This document shows, piece by piece, positions 44,060-52,152 of a DNA stretch of 64,000 nucleotides. Each line of letters starts with the position of its first letter. Position 1 is the stretch's first letter. This DNA is from Nonomuraea helvata (lineage in GTDB: Bacteria; Actinomycetota; Actinomycetes; Streptosporangiales; Streptosporangiaceae). Made by a program: the position numbers and the translations under genes. A model generated the notes under the pieces. The model searched no databases and was not told the origin of the DNA. It saw only the letters and a program-made list of their open reading frames with translations. The stretch lies in the NCBI RefSeq assembly GCF_039535785.1, contig NZ_BAAAXV010000012.1, positions 372,001 to 436,000 of the forward strand. Direction: 5' to 3'.

Positions 44060-44090
44060 ATGCTAGAAGTTGACGCAGCGTCAAGGTCAA
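44060..44090 (-). promoter_or_regulatory. MerR-type promoter with 19-bp spacer
   Basis: On the minus strand, -35 TTGACC (44090-44085), 19-bp spacer containing the palindrome TTGACGC-T-GCGTCAA (44084-44070), then -10 TAGCAT (44065-44060). The over-long spacer centred on a palindrome is the hallmark of MerR activation. It drives the DUF2268-merR operon. Confidence 0.8.
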
Positions 44091-44175
44091 ACCAGCATCG
44101 CTTTTCGCCTTGCCCGGGCGCCGCCGGCGACTGCCTGCGCCGAGCCTGCCCGAACAGCAGGCCCGAAGGCTCAGC

Positions 44176-44715
44176 TCAGGCGGAGGCGTAGTCGCCCAGG
44201 GCGGGCTCCAGCAAGTCGAAGGCTTGGCTGGCTTCGGCGGCGATGGTGTGGGCGATCTGGTCGTTGGGGTGTCCGGCGAGCGTGAGGGTCTGGATGCGGT
44301 GAAACAGCACGCGGTGAACGGCACCCAGCAGGGCGGCGGCGGTCTGCACGGTGATGTCGTCGTACTGGGCGGCAGTGGCGTCGGCGAGCACCTGGGCGAG
44401 GTGATGTTCCCGCTGGTCGTGCAGCCCGCGCAGGCAGGCGGTCAGGGTGGGGCTGTCGGCGATCATGCGGGCGAACCCCTGGCCGGAGAATCCGGCGACC
44501 GGGTCCTCGGCGGCCACGGCATCGGCGAACGCGCGGCGCAGCGCGGCCAGCGCTGATTCTCCTGGGCGTCGTGCGGTGACGGCACGGGCAAGGGAGGCGG
44601 CGAACTCCTCCTGATGGTCCAGAGCCAGGTCTTCCTTACGCGGGAAGCAGTTGGTGACGGTCTTCTCGGCGACGCGGGCGGCGGCGATCTCGGCGATGGT
44701 CGTCCGCTCTTCCAA
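44176..44715 (-). pseudogene. TetR-family regulator, N-terminally truncated
   Basis: The open frame begins with TTG at 44715 right after an in-frame TGA and reads TTIAEIAAARVAEKTVTNCF, then PRKEDLALD. This is helix 2-3 of the TetR HTH; helix 1 and the preceding arm are missing, and IAAARVAEKT is one residue short compared with the family. The C-terminal ligand domain (PVAGFSGQGFARMI to LLEPALGDYA) is normal. DNA binding is probably lost. It lies divergent to the ECF sigma gene. Confidence 0.65.
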
Positions 44716-44794
44716 CCCTTCTCATACGGGCGAGAACCCGAGTCGGCACTTCGGGTGAAAGAGGGTGACGACACCACGGAAACGGAGCACAGGC

Positions 44795-45394
44795 TTGACA
44801 ACTGACAGGAGCCTGGAGGACGCCGAGCTGATCCAGCGGTCTGGGCGCGATCCCGCCGCTTTCGCGGCCTTATTTGACCGGCACGCCCCCGCCTTGCACC
44901 GCTATGTGACGCGGCGGCTGGGTGCCTCGCTGGCCGACGACGTCGTGGCGGAGACGTTCCTGACCGCCTTCAGGCGTCGCGCCCGTTACGACGTCAGTCA
45001 CCCCGACGCCCGTCCTTGGCTGTACGGCATCGCGGCCAACCTGATCGGCAAGCACCGTCGTACAGAACAGCGGTTCTACCTGGCCCTGGCGAGGACCGGC
45101 GTCGATGAGGTGGCGGAGAGCTACGCCGATCGGGTCGAGGCCCGGGTGTCGGCGTCGGCGGCGCAGCGCGATCTCGCGGGGGCGCTCGCGGTGTTGTCGT
45201 CGGAGGACCGCGAGGTGCTGTTGATGATCGCTTGGGCGGATCTCAGCTACGAGGAAGTGGCACTGGCCCTAGGCATACCCATCGGCACGGTTCGCTCGCG
45301 GCTGCATCGCGCCAGGAAGAAGACGCGCGCGGCGCTGGGCGGCGTTGATCCGTCCGCCATCGTTCTGGATGAGGAGGAGGCAGAGCGTGGATGA
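44795..45394 (+). CDS. ECF RNA polymerase sigma factor
   Basis: A 199-residue sigma factor. Region 2 has DPAAFAALFDRHAPALHRYV and VVAETFLTAFRRRARYD, region 4 has LAVLSSEDREVLLMIAWADL and GIPIGTVRSRLHRARKK. The start is a TTG at 44795 with GGAG seven bases upstream; a GTG at 44765 would have no spacer to its ribosome site. The next gene overlaps by 8 bp and encodes the usual membrane partner. No class-specific C-terminal extension is present. Confidence 0.88.
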   Translation: MTTDRSLEDAELIQRSGRDPAAFAALFDRHAPALHRYVTRRLGASLADDVVAETFLTAFRRRARYDVSHPDARPWLYGIAANLIGKHRRTEQRFYLALARTGVDEVAESYADRVEARVSASAAQRDLAGALAVLSSEDREVLLMIAWADLSYEEVALALGIPIGTVRSRLHRARKKTRAALGGVDPSAIVLDEEEAERG

Positions 45395-46340
45395 CCTGGA
45401 GATCCTCGCCAAGATGCGGGCAGACGCGCCGCTACCGGAGGCCGAGCGGCTGCGCAGGCTCCGCCGCCGGGTGACACGGCGCGGGCGGAGGTTCGTGATC
45501 ATGCCATCCCTGCTGGTCGCAGCCGTGGCGGCGGTCGCGATCGCAGTCGTCGCAGTCTCGGCGCTCAAGCGTCCGCCGGAGATACGGCCCCTGCCCGCCG
45601 TGGAGACGATCCTGCTGAACTCGGAGACGGTGCTCGAGCGGGCCGCCAAGACCGTTGAGAGCCGGGCCGCCGCGCCGGAGCCCCGGCCTGATCAGTGGGA
45701 GTACACCAAGATCCTCAATGTCCAGCCTGCGGACGGTCGGACCATGACGTACGAGAGCTGGCTGCGCTATGACGGCAAGCAGAGCGCCGGACGGGATCCA
45801 GAGGGGAACTTCCACGTGCGGGATGTTCCACCCGATCCGGGGGATGACGACCTGTCGCCCCAGCAATACCGGGAGAAACTACTCAAGCTCCCCACCGATC
45901 CGGACAAGCTGCTCGCCCACGTCGTTGGCGACCGGCACTGGATCGACTATCCCAAGGAGGAGTCCAAGCTGGTCGAGGACCCGGACTCGCGTGCCTACCG
46001 CATTCTCTCCCTATACCTGAAGCAGCAGGCGGTCATGCCGCCCAAACTCGAGGCGGCCATCTTCCGCGCACTGGCGAAGATCCCAGGGGTGGAGATCGAA
46101 CAGAACGTCAGGGATGCGACCGGACGAACGGGGCTCGGCCTGTTCCGGTCCACTATCGGGGAAGAAAACGAACGCCGCTACCTCATCCTCGATCCTCGCA
46201 CGTATCGGGTCATGGCCGACCAGTCGATCTGGCTGCGCGATGAGGTGATCAACGGGGAGGTGGCATTCCGGAAGGGTGCGGTCTTCGCTGATGTGTGGCT
46301 GGCGGCCGGCATCGTCGACAAGCCCGGCGAGGTCCCCTAG
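45387..46340 (+). CDS. CU044_5270-like single-pass membrane protein, ECF partner
   Basis: A 317-residue protein with a short cytoplasmic head (LPEAERLRRLRRRVTRRGRR), one hydrophobic segment (FVIMPSLLVAAVAAVAIAVV, about 40-62) and a 250-residue outer domain. The layout matches CU044_5270-family proteins encoded next to ECF sigma factors, which probably act as regulators or anti-sigma factors. GAGGAGG lies six bases before the GTG at 45387. The 8-bp overlap with the sigma gene implies coupled translation. Ligand unknown. Confidence 0.75.
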   Translation: MDDLEILAKMRADAPLPEAERLRRLRRRVTRRGRRFVIMPSLLVAAVAAVAIAVVAVSALKRPPEIRPLPAVETILLNSETVLERAAKTVESRAAAPEPRPDQWEYTKILNVQPADGRTMTYESWLRYDGKQSAGRDPEGNFHVRDVPPDPGDDDLSPQQYREKLLKLPTDPDKLLAHVVGDRHWIDYPKEESKLVEDPDSRAYRILSLYLKQQAVMPPKLEAAIFRALAKIPGVEIEQNVRDATGRTGLGLFRSTIGEENERRYLILDPRTYRVMADQSIWLRDEVINGEVAFRKGAVFADVWLAAGIVDKPGEVP

Positions 46341-46447
46341 CCGGCGCTGTGACCAGAGAGCGCGGTGGCCGCCGTGGTGGGCGTCACCTTCGTCCTCATC
46401 TTCCTGCTCGCCGACCAGAGAGCTCGCGACCGGCGGTGACCGTACTC

Positions 46448-46483
46448 GCCGGCGGTGTGCGGAACCTTCCGCACACCGCCGGC
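46448..46483. terminator. Strong 17-bp hairpin
   Basis: GCCGGCGGTGTGCGGAA (46448-46464) is exactly inverted at 46467-46483 with only CC between. It lies 108 bp after the ECF partner gene, a likely terminator. A short open frame before it (46363-46437, VGVTFVLIFLLAD) may be a membrane-protein scrap. Confidence 0.6.
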
Positions 46484-46539
46484 GCCTGGGCCGCGCTGTG
46501 GCGCTCGAAACAGCCATGACCTGACCAGGCCGCTGCCCC

Positions 46540-46760
46540 GACGGCGTCCCGACCACTGCCTGCGACCTCAAGAACCCCGCTACATTCGCCGTCGCTCTGT
46601 CCGGCATCACCTCGGTCTTCCTTTACGCCCAGGCCTCGCACATCGCCGAGTTCATCGACGCCGCCGGCACGAACGGCGTCGAACACGTCGTGCTGTCCTC
46701 CGCCGCTGTGCTCAAGCCCGACGCTGCCGACGACTCATCGCCCCGCGAGCAGATCCTTCG
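46540..46760 (+). pseudogene. NmrA-like oxidoreductase fragment
   Basis: The plus strand encodes CDLKNPATFAVALSGITSVF, then LYAQASHIAEFIDAAG and GVEHVVLSSAAVLKPDA. It aligns residue by residue with CDLTDPATFPGALAGVSSVF and the following part of the intact gene at 2268-3089 (about its residues 40-100). No start, no cofactor motif, no C-terminal half. After 46760 similarity stops and the TipAS gene end follows. Confidence 0.7.
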
Positions 46761-46916
46761 GTCGCGGGGCAGCACCAACCTCGGTGGCGCCCTATCCCCA
46801 GGCCGCCACCGAGGCGGCCAACGCGGGGTTCGCACCAGATCGGCACAACCTGCCTGGTCTCCATCAGCCGTGGCGGTCGGCCGGTCGCCGGGCCGGAAGG
46901 CCGGAGCGCGGCGCGG

Positions 46917-47702
46917 TCAGTGGGAATCGGGTCTGGGGATATGGATGCCGGCGGCGCGGAGCTTGGCCTCGAAAAGCTCGGTCAGCCGCGCCGCGGCCGG
47001 CGTCTGCTCTTCGCCGTGGTGGGCGATCAGCGTGTACCGGGTCGCGGTATCGGTGCGGGCTTGCAGGCCGGTCACGGTCTCCAGCAGTGCGGGGTTGGCG
47101 AGGTAGTGGTCGGCCGCGGCGGTGGCGAACTCGGCGATGCGGGGGTCGTCCGGTTCCCAGGCCGCGGCCTCGGCCACGCGCTTGCCCAAGTCGACGAGCC
47201 AGGTGTCTTCGAGGGCGTGCTCGAAAGAGGTGAGGTAGTCGTCGAAGCCTTCTGGGACCAGGGCCTTGGCCAGCACCCAACCCTCCCTGGTGGCCGCCAC
47301 CTCGTCCGCGGAGAATCCGAGGCCCGACATCCGCTCCAGCAGCGCCACAGCACGGTCGGGCAGCAGAGCCCGGTTGCCGTCGGCGAGCCGGTGCAGCGTG
47401 TCACGCCGTACGGTCAACTCCTCGATCCGTTCGGTGAGCTGCCGCTCGACGTCCGCGAGCGCGGCGGCGAACAGCGCGGCATCGGCGTCGAGCAGCGGCC
47501 CGATCTCGGCCAGCGGCACCCCGGCGGCGGCCAGCGTCCGGACCTGCACCAGCCGCAACAGGTCGTCCGATCCGTACCGCCGGTAGCCGGAGCTGTCGCG
47601 TTCCGGCTCCTCGACCAGGCCGAGCTTGTGGTAGTGCCGCACCGTCTTCACCGTGACGCCGACGAATGCCGCCGCCTGCCCGATCGTGACTCCGTTCCTC
47701 AT
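46917..47702 (-). CDS. MerR-family regulator with TipAS domain 2
   Basis: A 261-residue regulator. HTH VTIGQAAAFVGVTVKTVRHY and SGYRRYGSDDLLRLVQVRTL, coiled-coil LTERIEELTVRRDTLHRLAD, then a TipAS-like C-terminal half with LVPEGFDDYLTSFEHALEDT. It should bind a bulky ligand and activate transcription. No MerR-type palindrome is obvious in the 160 bp upstream, and the adjacent serine-hydrolase gene on the same strand is separated by a hairpin, so its target is unclear. Confidence 0.82.
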   Translation of the reverse strand: MRNGVTIGQAAAFVGVTVKTVRHYHKLGLVEEPERDSSGYRRYGSDDLLRLVQVRTLAAAGVPLAEIGPLLDADAALFAAALADVERQLTERIEELTVRRDTLHRLADGNRALLPDRAVALLERMSGLGFSADEVAATREGWVLAKALVPEGFDDYLTSFEHALEDTWLVDLGKRVAEAAAWEPDDPRIAEFATAAADHYLANPALLETVTGLQARTDTATRYTLIAHHGEEQTPAAARLTELFEAKLRAAGIHIPRPDSH

Positions 47703-47762
47703 CTGCTCAGCCTGCCTTGTGTTCGAGCTCGGCGACTACACACCCCAGCCGAGCATATGGAC

Positions 47763-47797
47763 GGGCCATGCCGAGCCCGTTGAGCTCGGCATGGCCC
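47763..47797. terminator. Hairpin after serine-hydrolase gene
   Basis: GGGCCATGCCGAGC (47763-47776) pairs perfectly with 47784-47797 across a 7-nt loop, about 68 bp downstream of the minus-strand stop at 47865. Confidence 0.7.
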
Positions 47798-47864
47798 CGC
47801 TTCGGGTTCGACCTGACGTACGACCGGAAGGGGTCGCCCCTCGAGGTGTACGGATCACAGGCGC

Positions 47865-49418
47865 TCAGTCGGTCGGCTGAGCCGGATCGGCCTGCCCACC
47901 GCAGAACACCTCGTTGACGAGCCTCTGCTGGGCGATCTGGAATGCCGTTGCGATGGACAGGTCGGCGTCGTCCACGCAGTTCAGCGCGGCGGTCAGGGTC
48001 TTGCTGCCGTCGGGTGTGCTGTACATCAGCGCCGCGTGGCCCACGGCGGCGCCGTTGTGGGAGATGACGGTGCCGCCGCCATCCGTGTTCACCACGAACA
48101 CGCCCAGACCGTAGTCCATGTTCGGGATGCCCGTCGGGTACGGGGTGCACATCTCGGCCAGCAGCGGGGCCGGCAGGAGCTTGCCGCCCATCAGCGCGGA
48201 GATGAACGTGTGGAGGTCCTGGGTGGTCGAGATCATGTCACCGCCGCTGGAGATCCAGGAGGGGTTCTGGCGGGTGATGTCGATCGTCTTCTGCTCACCG
48301 GCGTCCTCGTACCGGTAATAGGCGTGGGCGTACGGCTCGGGGATCTCCGGCGAGGCGTCCGGCACCACGGTGCCCGACAGCCCGAGCGGCCCCAGGATCA
48401 GCCGCTGCATCTCCTCGGCGACCGAACGGCCGGTGACCTTCTCGATCAGCAGCCTGGCCAGCACGTAGTTGGTGTTGGAATAGCTCCAGCCCGTCCCCGG
48501 CTCGAACCGCGCCGGCTTGGACAACGCCAGCTCCACCAGCTCCTGCGGCCGGTAGGTCTTGAGCCGGTTGTCCATCCACTCCTTGCCTGTGGTGCCGTAG
48601 GGGATGGGGATCCCCGGCGTGATCGTCCCGTCGCCGTTGACCTCGCCGCTGAAGTTGAACACCCCGCTGGTGTGCTGCAACAGCATCCGCACCGTGATCC
48701 GCTCGTCCAGCCCGAGCTCGGGCAGGTAGTCCGCCGCCGGAGTGTCCAGACCGACCTTGCCCTCGGCCACCAGTTGCAGCACCAGGGTCGCGGTGAAGGT
48801 CTTGGTGTTGCTGCCGATCCGGACATGCCCGTTCGTCGGCGGCTTCGCGGACCCGCCCAGCTCGGCCGCCCCGGCGCTGCCGGCCCACTCCCCCAGCTCA
48901 TCGTTCACACGCAGCGAGACCCCGACGAAACCGGAATCGACGATCTCCTCGATCGCCTTCTGCAGCTCCGGGCGATCCTGCCCAGCAGCAGCCGCCGGCA
49001 CGGTCCCGCTGTCCGCAGCGGCGTCGAGGGCGGTGGTGATCTTGCGGGCCATCTCGGCCGTGGCGGGGCTCGGCCGACCCTGGTGGATCTGGGCGGTTTC
49101 GACAGCGACGAGGACGGTGCTGCGGAAGTTGTCGGCTTCGGCCGGATCCTGCTTCTTGAGCAGCTTCATGGCCGCGGTCAGGGCCGGCAGCACGCGGTCG
49201 GCGATCTCGGCCACGGACCTGCCGGTCAGGTCCTTGCCCTTGGGATACTCCGCGAGCACGTGACCGACCAGGCCGGTGGCCGAGCCCAGCGCGATGCTGC
49301 CGTTGGCGGCGGTCTTGTGGGGCTTGCCGGCGGCACCGGCGGCGGCCATCAGCGACACGGCGCCGTACGCGGCGGTCCGCAGGGTGCTCTTGTCCTGGTC
49401 GGAAAGGGTGATGGACAT
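47865..49418 (-). CDS. Serine hydrolase (class C beta-lactamase fold) with extra N-terminal domain
   Basis: A 517-residue protein. Residues about 155-517 form a penicillin-binding-like serine hydrolase: SxxK at Ser203-Lys206 (RIGSNTKTF), YxN at Tyr313-Asn315 (GWSYSNTNY) and HxG at His454-Gly456 (ISHNGAAVG). The first 135 residues are a helical domain (TLSDQDKSTLRTAAYGAVSL...) that I recall as a stand-alone small actinobacterial protein. No signal peptide is present, unusual for this hydrolase class, so it may be cytoplasmic or use another route. Substrate unknown. Confidence 0.8.
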   Translation of the reverse strand: MSITLSDQDKSTLRTAAYGAVSLMAAAGAAGKPHKTAANGSIALGSATGLVGHVLAEYPKGKDLTGRSVAEIADRVLPALTAAMKLLKKQDPAEADNFRSTVLVAVETAQIHQGRPSPATAEMARKITTALDAAADSGTVPAAAAGQDRPELQKAIEEIVDSGFVGVSLRVNDELGEWAGSAGAAELGGSAKPPTNGHVRIGSNTKTFTATLVLQLVAEGKVGLDTPAADYLPELGLDERITVRMLLQHTSGVFNFSGEVNGDGTITPGIPIPYGTTGKEWMDNRLKTYRPQELVELALSKPARFEPGTGWSYSNTNYVLARLLIEKVTGRSVAEEMQRLILGPLGLSGTVVPDASPEIPEPYAHAYYRYEDAGEQKTIDITRQNPSWISSGGDMISTTQDLHTFISALMGGKLLPAPLLAEMCTPYPTGIPNMDYGLGVFVVNTDGGGTVISHNGAAVGHAALMYSTPDGSKTLTAALNCVDDADLSIATAFQIAQQRLVNEVFCGGQADPAQPTD

Positions 49419-49511
49419 GGCTGTTTGCTCCTTGAAATCCTTTATGTCCGGTCGGCGTCGCGCCGCTGCGAAGAGCTTCCACCCTGACCTAAGGTCAACC
49501 TCAACCGTGAT

Positions 49512-50150
49512 CTAGCTCACAGGTTGAGCTCCCATGCCGACGAAGACCGCTTGGAGCAGGCGATCGCAGTAGGCGGGTGTCAGTGGCTGCTGCGTGATCA
49601 GCAGCCGGACGTACAGCGGTCCCGACAGGATCTCGAAGCCCAGGTCCTCATCGAAATCGGGGACGAGTTGCCCCTGCTCCTTGGCGGCCTGGAGCCGAGC
49701 CAGGGTGTTGGCCGCCTGAGGCTGGATGAAGCGTTCGTTGAGGGCGGCGGGATTGGCCGGCTTCGTGTACCCAGCGTTCGGTGAAGAGTCGGGGTCAGTG
49801 GGCGGGCCGCCGGGTAGCGGACGCGGGTGGCAGGCGCGCATCAGGCCCGAGGCCGCGCTGCGCGAGGCGATCATGTCGACGCGCAGCGGACGGCTGCCGG
49901 TGCGCACGGACGCGACCGCGCGCTCGGCGACGCGCAGCAGCTCGCGGGCGTGGGGCAGGAACGCCTGCCCGTCGATGGTGAGCTCGGCGCCGCGGGCGGT
50001 GCGGGTGAACAGCCGCACGCCGAGGTTGCGCTCCAGCGCGGCGATGCGCTTGGAGACGGCCTGCTGGGTGACCGCCAGCTCGGCGGCGGCCTCCTGGAAC
50101 TGCCCCGCGTCGGCGGCGGCGACGAAGGTCCGTACGGTGTCGAGGTCCAT
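49512..50150 (-). CDS. LysR-TetR chimeric regulator
   Basis: A continuous 212-residue frame. Residues 1-107 are a LysR N-terminus: MDLDTVRTFVAAADAGQFQE, AVTQQAVSKRIAALERNLGV, and the linker helix to the first strand of the sensor domain. Residues about 134-210 are instead the C-terminal helices of a TetR regulator: ARLQAAKEQGQLVPDFDEDL, GFEILSGPLYVRLLITQQPL. The 25-residue link between (PLPGGPPTDPDSSPN) has no family similarity. AGGG precedes the ATG. It may bind DNA as a dimer through LysR helices, but the LysR effector domain is gone. Confidence 0.72.
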   Translation of the reverse strand: MDLDTVRTFVAAADAGQFQEAAAELAVTQQAVSKRIAALERNLGVRLFTRTARGAELTIDGQAFLPHARELLRVAERAVASVRTGSRPLRVDMIASRSAASGLMRACHPRPLPGGPPTDPDSSPNAGYTKPANPAALNERFIQPQAANTLARLQAAKEQGQLVPDFDEDLGFEILSGPLYVRLLITQQPLTPAYCDRLLQAVFVGMGAQPVS

Positions 50151-50277
50151 GCCGACACCCTGCGGACACAACCGCTCGTTGTGGCCGATGGCCCCGCAGT
50201 TGTTTGATCCCCTGGTCCAGCGCGCGCTTTGATGCTTGCGATCACGGATCGGTTGTGCGAGCGAGGGGGCGTCGGGC

Positions 50278-50490
50278 ATGAGAAGCGGGCACCGGTTGGG
50301 GCGGCGGTTCGGGTGGCTCTGGGGAGCGTACGGGACCAGCGCGCTCGGCACATGGCTCGCCTTCGGCGCCTTCCCACTGATCGCCATCCAGGTGTTGCAT
50401 GCCGGACCGGCCGAGGTCGCCGCGCTCTCCTGCGTGGGGGCCGTGGTGGGAGCGGCCGTGGCGGTGCCGCTGGGTCCGTGGGACCCCACT
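50278..50490 (+). pseudogene. MFS efflux-protein N-terminal fragment
   Basis: From ATG 50278: MRSGHRLGRRFGWLWGAYGT, then FGAFPLIAIQVLHAGPAEVA and GAAVAVPLGPW, the first two transmembrane segments of a macrolide-efflux-like MFS protein (LxLIAILVLHAGPxEV pattern). Similarity stops near 50490 and a Pro/Arg-rich out-of-family sequence follows. Minus-strand 50570-50690 holds a coding-like piece (DPIGHGAKAVTLISELYAE) of unknown origin. Only a stub remains. Confidence 0.6.
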
Positions 50491-50766
50491 GCTGTTCCCC
50501 CGCCGCCCGGCCGTCCCTCTCCCCGAACCGGAGCCGACACTCAGCCGCACCTGACAGGCCGCCACAGCCGTCACCGCGATCGGGCCACGGCCCCTTCGGA
50601 GCGGCTCGCCTCTCCGCGTACAACTCGGAGATGAGCGTGACGGCCTTCGCGCCGTGGCCGATGGGGTCGCGGCGCGGCACATCGTGGCTCACGTGCCCAA
50701 CGTGTAGTCGGCCCCGGCGCGCGCTCTCGCGTGTCAGGGCACCCCTCATCGCCCAAGGAGAGAAAA

Positions 50767-51399
50767 ATGACCGTCACGCCGCCGCCGCTGGACCCCCGGA
50801 CGGCCGCACTGCTCGTCATGGATTACCAGCAGGGAATCCTGGCCTCGCTCCCCGGCCTGGCCAACCCGGAAGCACTGCTGTCACGGGTGGCCGGTGCCAT
50901 CGCCGACATGCGAGCGCACGACGCCGCCATCGCCTACGTGCGGGTCGGATTCACCGAAGCCGACTGGGCGGCGATCCCACCGGCCAACAAGACCTTCTCC
51001 TTTCTCGGCCGGCAGCACCTCATGCACCACGAGGAGCCTGACAGCGCCTTTCACGCTCAGCTTGCCCCGGAGCCCGGCGACATCACCGTCCGCAAGACCC
51101 GCTACGGCGCGCTGTCCACGACAGACCTGGACCGGCAACTGCGGGATCGCGGAATCACCACCTTGGTCATCGCCGGCATCACCACCAGCGGCGTCGTCCT
51201 GTCCACCGTCGCTGACGCCGCCGACCGCGACTACCAGCTCTACGTCCTCTCCGACGGCGTCACCGACCCGGACCCGCAAGTCCACCAGACGCTGATGACC
51301 AGCGTTTTCCCGAGACTGGCCCACATCATCGACACCGCCGAACTGCGGTCGCTCCTGCACGAAAGTCATCCTGATCGGGAAAAGACCGGCAGGGCATGA
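50767..51399 (+). CDS. Isochorismatase-like hydrolase lacking the catalytic Cys
   Basis: A 210-residue cysteine-hydrolase-fold protein. Asp19 (LLVMDYQQGI) and Lys110 (VRKTRYGALS) of the catalytic triad are present, but the third position, where the family has Cys in the TxxCV motif, is Val143 (ITTSGVVLSTVADA). So the Cys-dependent amidase reaction is not possible; true isochorismatases also lack that Cys (Gly) and use another mechanism. AAGGAG lies five bases before ATG 50767. It may be co-transcribed with the AraC gene 6 bp downstream. Confidence 0.8.
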   Translation: MTVTPPPLDPRTAALLVMDYQQGILASLPGLANPEALLSRVAGAIADMRAHDAAIAYVRVGFTEADWAAIPPANKTFSFLGRQHLMHHEEPDSAFHAQLAPEPGDITVRKTRYGALSTTDLDRQLRDRGITTLVIAGITTSGVVLSTVADAADRDYQLYVLSDGVTDPDPQVHQTLMTSVFPRLAHIIDTAELRSLLHESHPDREKTGRA

Positions 51400-51405
51400 C
51401 CGTCA

Positions 51406-52152
51406 ATGATGATCAGCGACCGTCAGGGGATCGCTGTCAGCGGCGTTCTCGGTAGCTTGCCCGGCTATGCGGCTTTGCGCCACGGCAAGCCCGTGTGGAC
51501 ATGCACGAGCGAGCAGGTCACTGCAATGACGTCCGTCGCAGGAGTGCGTTGGGGCCTGGTGTTCTGGGAACACGCTGGCCGGGCGTACACGGGCATCACC
51601 GGTCCCGAGACACGGACCGGCACGGCGCCGGTGCCGGAGGGCGCGACCTTTACGGGCATCGAGTTCGCTGTGGGCACCTCATTGCGGGCCGTGCCCACGC
51701 CGGCGCTGGTCGACGGCGGCATCGGGCTCCCCGACACCACGCGCCGGACGTTCCGGCTGGACGGCACGCGCTGGGAGACGCCCGGCCCCGACGACGCCGA
51801 GGCTCTGGTCAAACGTCTCGTCCGGGCCGGGATCGTGGTCCGTGACCTGCTCTGCGTCGAAGTACTGCGGGGTCACCGCCCATCCGTCTCGGGGCGCACG
51901 GTCGAACGCCGGTTCCGCGCCGCGACCGGGCTGACGCAGGGCACCGTCCGGCAGATCGAGCGCACCCGCACGGCGGCGCAGCTGCTGGCTGCCGGCGACC
52001 CGGCCACCGACGTCGTCGCCAAGCTCGGCTACTGCGACGAGCCGCACCTGGCCCGCGCCTTGCGCTCCTACGTCGGACGCACCGTCAGGCAGCTGCGCGA
52101 GGGCGCCGGCGGCGCGATCGCCCTCGACCTGGATCAGCGCCTGACGTCGTAG
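51406..52152 (+). CDS. AraC-family regulator
   Basis: A 248-residue regulator. The N-terminal half (about 40-125, WGLVFWEHAGRAYTGITGPE; GIEFAVGTSLRAVPTPALVD) is a small-molecule-binding domain, and the C-terminal two HTHs read VSGRTVERRFRAATGLTQGT and LGYCDEPHLARALRSYVGRT. It starts 6 bp after the isochorismatase-like gene. Two start codons are adjacent (51406, 51409) and an inner ATG at 51526 is possible. Its 3' end overlaps the convergent DHFR-like gene by 19 bp, which such regulators often control. Confidence 0.8.
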   Translation: MMISDRQGIAVSGVLGSLPGYAALRHGKPVWTCTSEQVTAMTSVAGVRWGLVFWEHAGRAYTGITGPETRTGTAPVPEGATFTGIEFAVGTSLRAVPTPALVDGGIGLPDTTRRTFRLDGTRWETPGPDDAEALVKRLVRAGIVVRDLLCVEVLRGHRPSVSGRTVERRFRAATGLTQGTVRQIERTRTAAQLLAAGDPATDVVAKLGYCDEPHLARALRSYVGRTVRQLREGAGGAIALDLDQRLTS

